Part shown: piece after piece, positions 6,601 to 15,417 of the stretch
How the letters are laid out: the number at the start of each line of letters is the position of its first letter
Position numbering within the stretch: position 1 is the first letter of the stretch
NCBI GenBank assembly: GCA_910577375.1
Contig: CAJTLT010000002.1
Coordinates: 186,001-250,000 of the forward strand
Origin: an uncultured Christensenella sp.
GTDB lineage: Bacteria; Bacillota; Clostridia; Christensenellales; Borkfalkiaceae
Reading direction: 5' to 3'
Length of the DNA stretch: 64,000 nt
Translations under genes and position numbers: made by a program
Notes under the pieces: model-generated
The model's database searches: none
Told to the model about the DNA's origin: nothing
What the model saw: the letters and a program-made list of their open reading frames with translations, nothing else

Positions 6601-9600
6601 TTAAGCCAACGATATTTTATCGGAAACGCTGCGGATAAACAAGCCGCGTTTTACCCCCTCTTCTATACAGCCGTATACCAAAGATACGAATTTATCCGAC
6701 GAGCGGGGAACTTTCAGCTCTTTTATAACGGCGGGGATAAGCTCGTCGATATATATGCTGACTTTGCTTATAAGCATGCCTTTTATGAGCGAAATTACGT
6801 CGTAAGGGGCGTAATCGGTATCCGCTGTGCGCAGAGGCGCGCCCTCTTCCACGCGGTATTTATCGAAGCCCGAATATTTGTCCGTTTTGAAATAATAGAC
6901 GTTGCCGAGCATTTCGCTCTTTTCAAACCCGCATTTATCGATTAAAGAACGCAGCTTGCTTTCAAGCTTTATTCCGCATTTCGAGATACCGAACGCGGAG
7001 AGCGTGCGCTTCATTAAAAACTGTGTGGATATGGGCTCTTCCGCCGCCACAACGGCTTTGATAACGCGCATTACTTCCGCGTCGTTTTCGCCGCTTAAAA
7101 CGTAGTTGGGGTCGGTTTCCTTTATTTCGAGCTTTGCCGCTTTATAGGGCTTTTTGAAGTTTATAGACGCGGGTTTTCCGCCGTCGGTAAGCTTATCCAA
7201 AAATTCTTTTATCTTTTTTATTTCGCGTTTGGGGTTGTTGAAGAAGTTTATCGAATAAAGGCGGTAAACGTTCCAATTGTTACGCTTTAAGGTTTGCACC
7301 TGCATAACGGAGCGGTCTTTAACAGAAAACTGCTTTGTTCCGTCGCAAAGAACGCCGAGGATAAAGTTATGCTTGTTTTTGGGGTCTATTACGCCGACGT
7401 CGATTTTGAAATCGGATACGCCGACGTCGCAGCGGCATTCGTAACCGTAGTTTGAAAGCTCTTCGGCAATGAATTTGCCTATGCCCTGGCGGTTGATGAT
7501 TATATCGTCGCTCTTTACGGAAATGCTTGTTCTGCCCTTTTCCGCAAATTCGAGGAAAGCCTTTAACCCCGCAACGCCGCGCGAGGTTGTGCGCGACAAA
7601 TCTATCATCGAATAGCGCATTGACGCGAATACGACCATCTCTTCCCTTGCCCTTGAAACGGCTACGTTAAGTCTGCGCCAGCCGCCGAACTGGTTTAAAG
7701 GACCGAAGTTGAGCGAAATTTTGCCGAGCTTATCCGGACCGTAGCAAACGGAAAACAGTATAACGTCTCTTTCGTCGCCCTGAACGTTTTCAAGATTTTT
7801 GATAAAGAGAGGTTCTTCCCTTTCGTAAGCCGCGTCTTCAAGCCCGTGCTTTATAATCGCTTTGTTCAAAAGTCTTTCAACGTAAACCTGCTGGGGAGTG
7901 GAAAATGTTACTATGCCTATACTCGAATGGCGGAGCCTTTCGTCTTTAAGGCGGCGCACAACTTCCGCGACAAGGGCTTCCGCTTCCTCTTTATTGACTT
8001 TGGAAAGCCCCCTTTCATAAACGCCGTTTTCCATATAGCGGAGCGTAACCTTGCTGTCAAGCGCGTCGGGCGAGGGGAACGTACAAAGTTTTGACGAGTA
8101 GTACATTATATTTGAGAACGCTATGAGGCTTTCGTGTTTGGAGCGGTAATGCCAGATAAGGTGCTTTTCGGGTATGCCGAGAGCGAGGCAGTCTTCGAGA
8201 ACGCTTTCCAAATCTTCCGCTTCGGGGTGCTCGTCGTCCTGACCCGTGCCCATAAAGAACGATGTCGGGGGCATTTGCTTGGGGTCGCCGACGATAATCG
8301 CGCTTTTAGCCCTTGCGAGCGCGGGAACCGCTTCGCACGTGGGAATTTGCGACGCCTCGTCGAATATTACTATATCGAAAAGCTCGGGGTCGGCGGGCAG
8401 ATACTGGGAAACCGTGCCCGGGCTCATAAGCATACAGGGCGCGACAACCTTCATAAGTTCGGGGATATCGGCGAACAGCGAGCGCAGGTTCAAAGAACGG
8501 ATATTGCCCTTTATCTGCCTTTGGAAAGACATTAATTCAAGGGCGAGAGAGCCCTCCGTTTCTTTTGCGGGCAAACGCGAAATCAAATCCGTGCGTATCT
8601 TTTCTTTGGTGAGCGCGCCGAACTCTTCCAGAAGTCTTGAAAAATACGCCGCGTTTTCGTCGAGAACACTTGCGGAGAACGCGGAAAGGCTTTCGTCCGC
8701 AGGAATATTTGTTTGAATAAAGTTACGGTATACGTTTTTGCGGAAAGACGACAAAATCTGTTTGCCCGAAATTTTTCCGCTTTCCATTGCGTCGGTCATA
8801 AAAGACAGACCGCAATCGTTGAGTTTTTTTGCAGTGGATTTATACATACACCACGCGGGGAGCATATCGATGTTGTCTATCAGCGAAGTGCATTTTGCCG
8901 TGTACAAATCGAAAATATCCGCGTCGTCGTAAGCGGATTTATCCGCCTTGATTGTTTTGATGAAGTAATCCGCGCTTTTAACGAACGCCGCCGCCGCTGA
9001 AATAAGACCCGATATAAGAGGTTTTAAAGTGCCGCCAGCGGAAGATACACAAATGCTGTTGAACGCATCTGCGTTATAATCCATAAACGTTTGGGCGCAG
9101 AGGGCGTGCAATTCGTAAAGCGGACGCAGAAATTCTTCCCGCTTTCTGTCGTTTATGCTGCCGAAGCTGAGGAAATTAGAACTAAGGTTCGTATTAGTTA
9201 AAATACGTTCTCTCGCTTTTTCTATTTCGTAAGCGCGTTTTATCCATTCCAGCTCGTCCTTTTCTTTCACGGGCGCGGATGCGCATTTGTTTATGCGTTT
9301 GATAACCTGCAACAAAAGGCGCGAGGAACGGTAGTTTTCTCCCCAGTTATCAATTTCGCTTTCTATACCTTCGGCGAATTTGGAAATATCGGGCAGCACC
9401 TTAAAATATTTGAGCCAGTGTTTTACCTCGCTGTCGTATCTTAAATTGGCGTTATAGAATTTATACAACTGCTCTTCTTCGCAGTTAAAGAAGTTGTTAA
9501 GCCCGCCGTCGCGCAGAACCGCCGCGATTGCTATTAAATTTTCAAGCTTTTTATATGTGAATTTTGAAATCTTCTGATTGAACGTTTCAAGGAACAGCCC

Positions 9601-12219
9601 AAGATAATTTTTGAGGTGTTTAAGCTCGGCAAGAACGACTTCCGCCGCACAAAGAACAGCGGATTTGGTGTTTTCTCCGCATTCGGTGAGCTTCACCTCG
9701 GAAAAAGGCGAACGGTATACGCCGCCGCATTCTTTTGCCGCGGCTTGCGCGGTTGCGAGCATGTTTTCGTATTCTTCGAGCTTTTGTTTTGTGAGCGCGT
9801 CGTAGAAAGTGGTTTCTATGTTCAGAAGCTCGGGCGCGTTTTTGTTTTGGAGATAGTAAACGATTCCCTCGTAAACGGAAACGCCGAGCCTGCGTTTTTT
9901 GTGCAGAGCTTCAAGCGGGGCGCGCAAGGTTTCCCGCGTTTCCCGTATTCTTGCGCCCGTGCTTTCGAATTTTTCTCCGTCCGTGTCCGCAGAGAGCGAA
10001 AGAGTGGTTTCTATGCTTCTTATAATTTCCGACTTATCCGCAGATTTGCCCGAATGGAGTTCGAGACAGAACTCGCCCAAACCGATATCGGAAAGGCGCT
10101 TTTTAACTACCTGCAAAGCCGCTTGTTTTTCCGCGACGAAAAGTATACGTTTGCCTTTATGCACCGCGTTTGCAATTATGTTTGTGATGGTCTGGCTTTT
10201 GCCAGTTCCGGGGGGACCGTGCAAAACGAACGTTGTGCCCTTTGTCGATTCCGCAACGGCGGAATATTGCGCGCTGTCGCAAGGTAGCGGGGTTAAAATG
10301 TCGCAAGGGTCGCCATCGTCTTCGGAAACTCCTAAAAGCTTATTGCCCGCGAGCTTGTTCGCGTTTGACATAAGGCTTGCGATAAGCGGGTTTTTGGCGA
10401 ATTTGTTTATATTGTTTTTTACGTCCGCCCACATTGCATAACGGGCGAAAGTGAATTGGGAAAGGTAAACGTCTTCGTAGACAATCCAGCCCTTCATATT
10501 GGCGGTTTTAGAACGGAATACCGCTATAATTTCTTTGGGGGTTAAACCCTTTCCTTCCACGCCGCGGACGTCGATACCGAAATCCTGTTTTAAAAATTCA
10601 AGAAGGGTTGTGTTTACCTCGTAGCCTTCCCCCGCTTCGAGCAAAACGCCCTGCGACTTCATACGCTTTAAATTTACGGGTAAAAGCGCTATAGGGGCGT
10701 ATTTATCCTCGCCCTCTTCTCCGCGCCATTTAAGAAATCCGAGCGCGAGATACAATGTTTTAGCGCCCGCCTCTTCTTCCGCGGAGCGGGATTTTCTTAT
10801 GAGCGTGGTTGCGACTTCGGTAAGATTATCCTGCGAAGAAAGACAGCGGATTTTTCCGCTTTTCATTTCTATCTCGTTAAGCTCGCGCATACTGTTTACG
10901 CCCTTGCTGTCGCCGAAATACACCGCGTCGGGTATGGGCGTTGCGTTGGGCAAAAGCGTGAATTTGCCCTTTTCTTCAAGCTTTTGGCAGAACGCCGAAA
11001 GGTCCGCGCAAATGAGATGCAGACAATCGCGCTTGTATCTGAAATTCAAAAGATTGTTTTTAAGCGACAAATCGAGCAGACGCCTTTGCCAGTTTGTTTC
11101 TTTTGAAACCGTTTTATCGTATTCGTATTTGTCGGCGTCAATCATTTCCTGCGGCTTTTCGTCGAAGGAAATCTGCCTGTCTGCCAGCAGTTCGTAACCG
11201 TGAGAGGTTTTTACCTTTAACGGCAAAGGGAAAATCCCGCCTATTCTGCAACGGCGGACATCCACGCACATTTCGTATTCTTCTTTCTGGATATTTGCTT
11301 TTGCGTGGGCTTCGCTGGTGGTGTAGCTTGCGTTTTTATGCGCGAACAAATCGTCGGCGTCGATTAAAGTTAAGTTGTTGACACCTTCAGTAACGTATTT
11401 TTCTATAAGCTGCATATCGTCGTGGACGGAATAGGAAAAACAGCTTTCGTAAAGCCATACGCCCACGGATATCTTTGATTTACCGAGGATTATAACGGGG
11501 TTTAATTTGGTTGCCTCGAAACAGCTTGCGGCAAACAGAGCAATCTCCAGCGGGGTTGCTTTCTTTTCCTGAATTATTTTCGATGCGTCGCCCGTGCATA
11601 CTGCGCGGGATAAATCCGCTTCTTCCCCGCGTTCGATATTCAGCCTGCGGATTGCTGCGAAAACGGAAGCCACGGCGTTGCGCACGCCGTTTTTATCCGT
11701 GCCCGAATAGCCGGAAAACTCCGAAGAATATCCCCACGTTTTAAGCTGCAAACCGGCTTCCGCCAAAATCTTCTGGCAATCGGCAAGCTTGGGGCGCACG
11801 AACGCCGCTAGCATTTCGGTATTGCCCGAAAGCCCGCCCCAGTAATCTATGGGCAGAACCTGAACGTCGGCTTCGAGAGTGCAGACGATTTCTTTGCCGC
11901 ACATAAGTTTTACCTGAACGGTGCAGACTTCGGGTTCGTTTATTTCGGCAAGATATTTGGGGTTAAGTACGTTTTGCGGAATTGCCTCCACACTGCTTTC
12001 GTGCGGGATTTCCTCAACGTGAACTTCGGTGGGCAGAATAAGGGCGGTTGAGCCGGTTACGCCGACCGTTATATCCGAAGCGCTTTCTATATCGCGGTTA
12101 TAAATTTTGAACGAAGTAAAAAGCGGCGTGCGGCAATAGTAAGACGCATAGCTTACTACGTTTAAAAGCTCCCCTTCTATTTCAAGCGTTTCTATGGGTT
12201 TATTGTGTTTGCCTGCCAT
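6601..12219 (-). CDS. Giant DUF4011-type superfamily 1 helicase with C-terminal Vsr-like nuclease
   Basis: 1872 residues. An N-terminal beta-rich region (1 to ~130) is followed by a DUF4011-like part (~370-570, with NWQRRLLDLSLKNNLLNFR). Then comes an SF1/UPF1-like helicase: Walker A GPPGTGKS near 667, Walker B with FDEASQIP near 1286, GDPKQMPPT, and VAVSRARE near 1521. About residues 1580-1665 resemble the small MTES_1575/Vsr-type endonuclease domain (SDFKIDVGV, then LGVLCDG), and the tail (~1700-1870) resembles DUF3320. The start at 12219 is chosen for GGAGG 5 nt upstream. Relatives are suspected DNA-repair or anti-mobile-element proteins; the role here is inferred. The next gene upstream is a HelD-like ATPase with its own promoter. 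Confidence 0.88.
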   Translation of the reverse strand: MAGKHNKPIETLEIEGELLNVVSYASYYCRTPLFTSFKIYNRDIESASDITVGVTGSTALILPTEVHVEEIPHESSVEAIPQNVLNPKYLAEINEPEVCTVQVKLMCGKEIVCTLEADVQVLPIDYWGGLSGNTEMLAAFVRPKLADCQKILAEAGLQLKTWGYSSEFSGYSGTDKNGVRNAVASVFAAIRRLNIERGEEADLSRAVCTGDASKIIQEKKATPLEIALFAASCFEATKLNPVIILGKSKISVGVWLYESCFSYSVHDDMQLIEKYVTEGVNNLTLIDADDLFAHKNASYTTSEAHAKANIQKEEYEMCVDVRRCRIGGIFPLPLKVKTSHGYELLADRQISFDEKPQEMIDADKYEYDKTVSKETNWQRRLLDLSLKNNLLNFRYKRDCLHLICADLSAFCQKLEEKGKFTLLPNATPIPDAVYFGDSKGVNSMRELNEIEMKSGKIRCLSSQDNLTEVATTLIRKSRSAEEEAGAKTLYLALGFLKWRGEEGEDKYAPIALLPVNLKRMKSQGVLLEAGEGYEVNTTLLEFLKQDFGIDVRGVEGKGLTPKEIIAVFRSKTANMKGWIVYEDVYLSQFTFARYAMWADVKNNINKFAKNPLIASLMSNANKLAGNKLLGVSEDDGDPCDILTPLPCDSAQYSAVAESTKGTTFVLHGPPGTGKSQTITNIIANAVHKGKRILFVAEKQAALQVVKKRLSDIGLGEFCLELHSGKSADKSEIIRSIETTLSLSADTDGEKFESTGARIRETRETLRAPLEALHKKRRLGVSVYEGIVYYLQNKNAPELLNIETTFYDALTKQKLEEYENMLATAQAAAKECGGVYRSPFSEVKLTECGENTKSAVLCAAEVVLAELKHLKNYLGLFLETFNQKISKFTYKKLENLIAIAAVLRDGGLNNFFNCEEEQLYKFYNANLRYDSEVKHWLKYFKVLPDISKFAEGIESEIDNWGENYRSSRLLLQVIKRINKCASAPVKEKDELEWIKRAYEIEKARERILTNTNLSSNFLSFGSINDRKREEFLRPLYELHALCAQTFMDYNADAFNSICVSSAGGTLKPLISGLISAAAAFVKSADYFIKTIKADKSAYDDADIFDLYTAKCTSLIDNIDMLPAWCMYKSTAKKLNDCGLSFMTDAMESGKISGKQILSSFRKNVYRNFIQTNIPADESLSAFSASVLDENAAYFSRLLEEFGALTKEKIRTDLISRLPAKETEGSLALELMSFQRQIKGNIRSLNLRSLFADIPELMKVVAPCMLMSPGTVSQYLPADPELFDIVIFDEASQIPTCEAVPALARAKSAIIVGDPKQMPPTSFFMGTGQDDEHPEAEDLESVLEDCLALGIPEKHLIWHYRSKHESLIAFSNIMYYSSKLCTFPSPDALDSKVTLRYMENGVYERGLSKVNKEEAEALVAEVVRRLKDERLRHSSIGIVTFSTPQQVYVERLLNKAIIKHGLEDAAYEREEPLFIKNLENVQGDERDVILFSVCYGPDKLGKISLNFGPLNQFGGWRRLNVAVSRAREEMVVFASMRYSMIDLSRTTSRGVAGLKAFLEFAEKGRTSISVKSDDIIINRQGIGKFIAEELSNYGYECRCDVGVSDFKIDVGVIDPKNKHNFILGVLCDGTKQFSVKDRSVMQVQTLKRNNWNVYRLYSINFFNNPKREIKKIKEFLDKLTDGGKPASINFKKPYKAAKLEIKETDPNYVLSGENDAEVMRVIKAVVAAEEPISTQFLMKRTLSAFGISKCGIKLESKLRSLIDKCGFEKSEMLGNVYYFKTDKYSGFDKYRVEEGAPLRTADTDYAPYDVISLIKGMLISKVSIYIDELIPAVIKELKVPRSSDKFVSLVYGCIEEGVKRGLFIRSVSDKISLA

Positions 12220-12265
12220 ATATGCCTCCGTTTTCACGTTTTGACTTTTAGTTGAATACGTTTTT

Positions 12266-12294
12266 ATTATACCATTTAAAGGAAATCAATGCAA
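12266..12294 (-). promoter_or_regulatory. Promoter of the giant helicase gene
   Basis: TTGCAT (12294-12289), 17 bp, TATAAT (12271-12266) on the minus strand, giving a leader of about 40 nt. Confidence 0.7.
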
Positions 12295-12327
12295 GTATCT
12301 TTTTAATTATTGCCCCGCAAATTCCGG

Positions 12328-14709
12328 TTATACATTTTCATTTATTACCGCAAGCTCTTTAAGCGCGCGGGTGTAAGCGATATACTTTTCGTTGTCGGTC
12401 ATATCCCCGTCGGCTACGGCAACGGCGGTAAATTCAAGCCCCTTGCTTTCGTAAACGGTCATAACGTTGATTTTTGTTTTTGAAATTCTGCCCGTACGGC
12501 TTATTACGTTATAGCTTTTGCGGATATACTTATCTATCGATTGCCCCCCGCATATAACGGCTTTAAGCCCGTTTTTGGATGAGAGCCAGCTTGTTACCGA
12601 ACGTGAGGAAATGTGCGCGACCTTAACGCCGTCGAAGCCTATCGACTTCATTTTTATGCCGAGCTTTTGAGAAACGTATTCCACAATCTGGTTGGTATTG
12701 CGGTAATTCAAATCGAGTTCGTATTTTTTATATCCCGTTTCCGCCCAATCGGTTATACCGCGGTAGCCCGTGATATTCTGCTTTAAATCCCCGAATATAT
12801 TGAATACGGCGCGGCTGTTTACTTTTTTTATAACCCCGTATTCCGCCGCGGATATATCCTGTGCTTCGTCCACGAAGATAAACGAAAATTTAGGAGAAAG
12901 GTCGTATCCGAGCTTGGTTAAGATAAGGCAGAGAGCGAAAGCGTCACTGCGGGAAAGCTTTTTTTCCGTTACGCCGAATTTGAGCTTTGATTTTTTGACC
13001 GTTTCGCGGTAGAAAAACCGCAGTATGCCGAGAGTGTTTTCGCACTTGCCTATTGCGGCAAGGTAGCTTTCCCCGCGCAACACGTCGGCAAAATCGTGCA
13101 CGGTGGAAAAAGCGTTTAAAATTAATTCGACGCGTGATATTGCGGCGTCTATTTCGTTTTTGAGCTGTTCGCGTTTTTCTATTCCGCTCGCGTAAGTTAA
13201 GATTTCCACCTCTCCCGCTTTGAATTTATAGCGGTGCAAATCCGTGATTTCCTTTTCCACGGTCTGTTTTAACGAGCGCAAATCTTCTATTGCGGAAAGG
13301 CAGATTTTAGAGGAATAGCGGCGCAGAAATTTTATCGATTTATAGAAAGAAAGCAGTTGCTTATAGAAAAAAGCGTAGCCCTTCATTCTTTCGTCGGAAA
13401 ACACGAGAGAGATAAATTCTTTTACGTCAAGAACGCAGTTGAACATATATCTGAACTGTTTTGTGTAATAAAGTCCGCCGTCGCGTTTTTCTTTTATTTC
13501 TCCGAGTATACAGCGGCGCACCCTCAGCCCCGCGTTTTTGATTTTTTCGTATTCGGCGGTTTGCAAATCGCAGGCGTTTTCCACTTCCCGCGCTACTTCT
13601 AGGCATTCCCCCGAAGCGAACAAACCGTAAATTCCGTCGTATATTTTCGCAAGCTTTTTATCCACGCTTTCGGAAAACTCCGCCGAATAAACGTGTTTGA
13701 GATATTCGGGATTAAATTCGACAGAAAAATCCGTTTTGCCGCTTATATCCGCGCCCGCGTTTTTCAAAAGGTTTAAAAAGTAGTTGTCGAGCGTGCTTGT
13801 TCTCACCTTTTCGAGTTCGAGAACGGTTGCAAGCTCGTCTATGAAAGCGTTGAAAGAATCCGACGGAGTTATCACCATTACGTCGGAGGGGCGCACGCTT
13901 TCGTTATTGTACATAATGTAAGAAAGGCGGTGCAAAAGTATCATCGTTTTGCCGCTGCCGGCAACGCCCTGCAACACGAATTCTTCGCGTTCTGGCAAAG
14001 TGATAATTTCAAACTGCTTTTCCTGAATGGTTTCGATTATATCGCAGATTTCCTGCTTTTCTTTTCTGCCGCGGAGAATTTCCTTTAAAAACGGGTCGAA
14101 AATCAAAGTTTCGCCGCGTCCGCCTATTTCTTCTTTTGAAAGGTAATCGGAAAGGTTCAGATATTCGTTTTGCATATCCAGAATTTTTCCGTTCCTTGTG
14201 CGGAGGGCGCGGCGGAGAATAAGTTTATAATCGTATTCGTTTATCGAAAACTGCGTTTTGCTCTTTTGATAATATCTGCGGGCGAGCGGGGCGCGCCAAT
14301 CGAGAATTTCAAGCTTTTCGTCGCCGTGCTTGCCGATATAGTAAGAGTTATACCCCTCTTTGTCGTCGGTTAAATCCATGCGCGCAAAATAGGGTTCTTC
14401 GAAAAAGGGCTTAAACTCCTGCATTTTTGCTTTGATTTGGGAAATTTCCGCGTTGATTTCCAAAACTCTGCGGTATTTTTCCGCATTATAATCTTCGGAC
14501 TGCGTGAGTTCCTGCCGTTCGGCTTTTAAACCGTCGAGCTTTGATTTGAGTTTTGAAAGTCTGAACGCGCGCAAAAGCTTCATCACGGCGGCTATGCGCT
14601 CTTCTTCATAAGCAAACTGTTTTTCGCCGTCGAGCAAATCGAGAAAATATTGCTTTTCCGTATTGCGCTTCGGGCTTATTAAGTTTATAAGCTCTTCAAA
14701 TTCAGTCAT
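12328..14709 (-). CDS. HelD-like / UvrD-family ATPase
   Basis: 793 residues, close to Bacillus HelD. The N-terminal ~100 residues are a charged coiled coil. Next come the family motifs PYFARMD, YIGKHG and DWRAPLARRYY. The motor follows: Walker A GVAGSGKT near 251 and Walker B FVDEAQDIS near 613, then a UvrD-type C-terminus. HelD binds RNA polymerase and recycles stalled complexes, which is the likely role here; a DNA-helicase role cannot be excluded. The ATG at 14709 is preceded by TTGCAA-17-TATACT ending 8 nt upstream and no Shine-Dalgarno, so the mRNA is probably leaderless or nearly so. An upstream in-frame GTG would lie inside the promoter. Confidence 0.85.
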   Translation of the reverse strand: MTEFEELINLISPKRNTEKQYFLDLLDGEKQFAYEEERIAAVMKLLRAFRLSKLKSKLDGLKAERQELTQSEDYNAEKYRRVLEINAEISQIKAKMQEFKPFFEEPYFARMDLTDDKEGYNSYYIGKHGDEKLEILDWRAPLARRYYQKSKTQFSINEYDYKLILRRALRTRNGKILDMQNEYLNLSDYLSKEEIGGRGETLIFDPFLKEILRGRKEKQEICDIIETIQEKQFEIITLPEREEFVLQGVAGSGKTMILLHRLSYIMYNNESVRPSDVMVITPSDSFNAFIDELATVLELEKVRTSTLDNYFLNLLKNAGADISGKTDFSVEFNPEYLKHVYSAEFSESVDKKLAKIYDGIYGLFASGECLEVAREVENACDLQTAEYEKIKNAGLRVRRCILGEIKEKRDGGLYYTKQFRYMFNCVLDVKEFISLVFSDERMKGYAFFYKQLLSFYKSIKFLRRYSSKICLSAIEDLRSLKQTVEKEITDLHRYKFKAGEVEILTYASGIEKREQLKNEIDAAISRVELILNAFSTVHDFADVLRGESYLAAIGKCENTLGILRFFYRETVKKSKLKFGVTEKKLSRSDAFALCLILTKLGYDLSPKFSFIFVDEAQDISAAEYGVIKKVNSRAVFNIFGDLKQNITGYRGITDWAETGYKKYELDLNYRNTNQIVEYVSQKLGIKMKSIGFDGVKVAHISSRSVTSWLSSKNGLKAVICGGQSIDKYIRKSYNVISRTGRISKTKINVMTVYESKGLEFTAVAVADGDMTDNEKYIAYTRALKELAVINENV

Positions 14710-14717
14710 TAAAGTTA

Positions 14718-14746
14718 AGTATAACACATCGCTACGAAAATTGCAA
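14718..14746 (-). promoter_or_regulatory. Promoter of the HelD-like gene
   Basis: TTGCAA (14746-14741), 17 bp, TATACT (14723-14718). The -10 ends 8 nt before the ATG, leaving a leader of only a base or two. Confidence 0.65.
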
Positions 14747-14780
14747 CACCGGATTATTTATTGATTTTTTTTAAACAAAC

Positions 14781-14818
14781 CAAACAAAAAGGCGCGGATT
14801 GCTTTTGCAATCCGCGCC
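14781..14818 (-). terminator. Terminator of the small gene 14858-15046
   Basis: A 12-bp stem (14791-14802 with 14807-14818, TTTT loop) is followed on the minus strand by TTTTTGTTTGG. Confidence 0.85.
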
Positions 14819-14857
14819 GCGGTTTTACATCAGCCCGCACCAATGATTTTTACCGCT

Positions 14858-15046
14858 TTATAAAAACTTCTTTTTCAAAGTTTCTATCATTGCGTTATAT
14901 TCTGCAAATACTCTTAAGCTTTCTCCCTTTTTACACAGTTTATTGCATCTTTCTGCCACTTCGTTTATGTATTTTATACACAGTTTCTTTTCTTCGGAAC
15001 TATTTATCCCTTCTATTACCTTTAATATAATTGTTTCGTTCGACAT
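14858..15046 (-). CDS. Small helical protein divergent from an XRE gene
   Basis: 62 residues, predicted almost wholly alpha-helical, rich in Lys and Glu, with three Cys (residues 23, 34 and 38). The ATG at 15046 has AGGAGA 6 nt upstream; the frame continues upstream but only through the operator palindrome. It is transcribed away from the XRE gene at 15149 by a TTGACA-18-TATAAT promoter overlapped by that regulator's presumed operators. I do not recognise the family. By position it is the regulated partner of the XRE protein; a toxin, antitoxin or adaptor role would be guesswork. Confidence 0.65.
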   Translation of the reverse strand: MSNETIILKVIEGINSSEEKKLCIKYINEVAERCNKLCKKGESLRVFAEYNAMIETLKKKFL

Positions 15047-15055
15047 TTTTTCTCC

Positions 15056-15090
15056 TGTTAAAAATAACGTTTGAAACGTTATTTTTAACA
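15056..15090. promoter_or_regulatory. 35-bp perfect palindrome, presumed XRE operator
   Basis: Perfect 17-bp arms around a single central base (15073), core AACGTTTGAAACGTT. It begins at the -10 of the divergent promoter and covers the start of transcription and the 5' leader of the 14858-15046 mRNA, where it would also fold as an RNA hairpin just before the ribosome site. A second, imperfect copy of the core lies at 15099-15109 inside the promoter spacer. Confidence 0.75.
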
Positions 15091-15119
15091 TTATACAGTT
15101 TCAAACGTTAAAATGTCAA
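15090..15119 (-). promoter_or_regulatory. Divergent promoter of 14858-15046 with operator copy in its spacer
   Basis: TTGACA (15119-15114), 18 bp, TATAAT (15095-15090) on the minus strand. The spacer contains AACGTTTGAAA, the same motif as the core of the neighbouring 35-bp palindrome. Confidence 0.75.
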
Positions 15120-15148
15120 TAAAATAACAACATATAATTATGAGAAAT

Positions 15149-15352
15149 ATGGTTGAACTGACTAAACTTCCTAAAAACTTAAAAGATTTACGAAAACAAT
15201 ACGGCTATACGCAAACCTATGTTGCCGACAGTATAGGAATAAGCTGTTCTTCTTATCAAGCTTATGAGTGGGGCGTTACCGTGCCAACGTTGCAAAACTT
15301 TGTTAAACTTGCAAACCTATATTCGGTTACGTGTGACGATTTGCTTGAATAA
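15149..15352 (+). CDS. Small XRE-family HTH regulator
   Basis: 67 residues, one HTH_3 domain (LKDLRKQYGYTQTYVADSIG, then SSYQAYEWGVTVPTLQNFVKLANLYSVTCDDLLE). An upstream in-frame ATG at 15140 lies 1 nt after a TATAAT (15133-15138) and would not be in the transcript. The ATG at 15149 is therefore chosen; the leader would be only a few nt and has no Shine-Dalgarno. It is divergent from the small gene at 14858-15046, with repeated AACGTTTGAAA operators between them, implying control of both genes. It lacks the LGLED tail of most siblings. Confidence 0.8.
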   Translation: MVELTKLPKNLKDLRKQYGYTQTYVADSIGISCSSYQAYEWGVTVPTLQNFVKLANLYSVTCDDLLE

Positions 15353-15365
15353 TCAAAAACGATAA

Positions 15366-15408
15366 AACAAACCCCCGCCGCGCAAATGCGCGGCGGGGGT
15401 TATTTGTT
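15366..15408. terminator. Bidirectional terminator between the XRE gene and tsf
   Basis: 13-bp GC-rich arms (15371-15383 and 15388-15400) have T-rich sequence on both sides; on the minus strand TTTGTTTT follows the stem. Confidence 0.85.
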
Positions 15409-15417
15409 AAATATTTT

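Noticed and set aside
14858..15352. Classical type II toxin-antitoxin pair
   Set aside because: Type II pairs are normally co-directional and overlapping; here the genes are divergent and the small protein matches no known toxin fold. A toxin role is not excluded but not supported.
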